From an uncultured Collinsella sp. (GTDB lineage: Bacteria; Actinomycetota; Coriobacteriia; Coriobacteriales; Coriobacteriaceae): a stretch of 6,808 nt of DNA. The stretch's first letter is position 1. Each line of letters begins with the position of its first letter. The notes beneath the pieces were generated by a model. That model was given only the letters and a program-made list of their open reading frames with translations. It made no database searches and had not been told where the DNA came from. Below, one piece after another: positions 6,647-6,808 of this stretch. The stretch is from the NCBI GenBank assembly GCA_900555515.1, contig USLO01000096.1, positions 1-6,808 of the forward strand, written 5' to 3'. The translations under genes were made by a program, and so were the position numbers.

Positions 6647-6717
6647 GCGGCGGCGCATCTGGCCGAACGAGTCCCCATACCCTCGTTCGGTCAGACGCGC
6701 CGCCGCGTTTTGTTTTT
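6647..6717 (+). terminator. Long-stem intrinsic terminator upstream of hisS
   Basis: A 25-position stem pairs 6647-6671 with 6682-6706; the only departures are one A-C mismatch (6657/6696) and one G-T pair (6662/6691). The loop is 10 nt (TCCCCATACC). TTTTGTTTTT follows from 6708. The stem is unusually long for a terminator. It would stop transcription arriving from the amidohydrolase side, or could attenuate a leader if a promoter lies upstream of it. Confidence 0.8.
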
Positions 6718-6723
6718 GTGCCG

Positions 6724-6729
6724 TATAAT
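6724..6729 (+). promoter_or_regulatory. -10 box of the probable hisS promoter
   Basis: A perfect TATAAT lies 43 nt before the ATG at 6772, which would give a ~36-nt leader. No -35-like hexamer is found 16-18 nt upstream, where the terminator stem ends (CGCCGC region), and there is no extended -10 TG. Confidence 0.55.
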
Positions 6730-6771
6730 GACCACTACCTATGACGCGATACAAAAGAAAGGTGTTTGCCC

Positions 6772-6808
6772 ATGCAGGCACAGAAGGCGGAGGGAACCCG
6801 CGACCTTA
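6772..6808 (+). CDS. hisS: Probable histidine-tRNA ligase, N-terminal 12 codons only
   Basis: The ATG at 6772 follows AAAGGTG (6758-6764) with 7 nt spacing. The visible product is MQAQKAEGTRDL and then the window ends. A basic residue followed by GTRDL within the first dozen residues is the usual start of class II histidyl-tRNA synthetases, which charge tRNA-His with histidine in the cytosol. HisZ, the regulatory paralogue of ATP phosphoribosyltransferase, can begin similarly and cannot be excluded from 12 residues. It appears to have its own promoter directly upstream. Confidence 0.65.
   Translation, partial: MQAQKAEGTRDL

Larger units (their letters stand above)
6468..6771 (+). other. Non-coding, hairpin-rich region upstream of hisS
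   Basis: No frame here has a start with a ribosome binding site or protein-like composition. The stretch holds three consecutive long imperfect palindromes (6503-6566, 6577-6640, 6647-6706), a terminator T-tract and a TATAAT box. Bases 6468-6502 show nothing recognisable. No T-box antiterminator consensus was seen, although the region precedes an aminoacyl-tRNA synthetase gene. Confidence 0.7.

Noticed and set aside
6503..6706. Integron attC-like or CRISPR-like repeat array
   Set aside because: The three palindromes are not direct repeats with spacers, and I saw no integrase-type core sites at their ends.
6525..6728. 67-codon + strand frame across the hairpins
   Set aside because: It runs through two palindromes and the terminator T-tract, is Arg/Pro-rich and has no ribosome binding site.
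6468..6771. T-box riboswitch before hisS
   Set aside because: No antiterminator consensus of the T-box class and no recognisable specifier-loop arrangement could be found.

Overview
The window looks like chromosomal DNA of a high-GC member of the Coriobacteriia, most like Collinsella. This is inferred from gene content, GC-rich codon use and strong Shine-Dalgarno sites, not from a database match. All recognisable genes are on the + strand. No rRNA, tRNA, CRISPR array, integrase or transposase is visible.

Layout. (1) 1-3636: two adjacent paralogous membrane proteins of the YhgE/Pip family (ABC-2-like membrane domain). The first lacks its 5' end in this window. The stop of the first (TAA) touches the ATG of the second, and a very strong ribosome binding site lies inside the end of the first gene, so the pair is almost certainly one transcript with coupled translation. 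The first copy has a C-terminal extension with two more membrane helices and a charged tail that the second lacks. (2) 3637-3837: a GC-rich intrinsic terminator, then a plausible promoter for the next gene. (3) 3838-4821: a ten-helix EamA/DMT-family transporter, followed by its own terminator. (4) 4938-6233: an M20D-type metal-dependent amidohydrolase. (5) 6243-6467: a 58-nt palindrome directly abutting the last ~55 codons of a major facilitator transporter, whose remainder is absent; this looks like a deletion or decay junction. (6) 6468-6771: about 300 bases without a credible gene, but occupied by three consecutive long imperfect palindromes. The last is an intrinsic terminator followed closely by a perfect TATAAT. 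(7) 6772-end: the first 12 codons of a probable histidyl-tRNA synthetase gene.

How it works together: the YhgE/Pip pair probably forms or supports an envelope export complex, but its substrate cannot be read from sequence. The EamA transporter and the amidohydrolase each seem to be a separate transcription unit. The MFS remnant suggests that the amidohydrolase once sat beside a dedicated transporter. The best candidate for something undescribed is the palindrome-rich block in front of hisS, especially the similar first and third hairpins and the 64-bp dyad centred on CACGTG between them.
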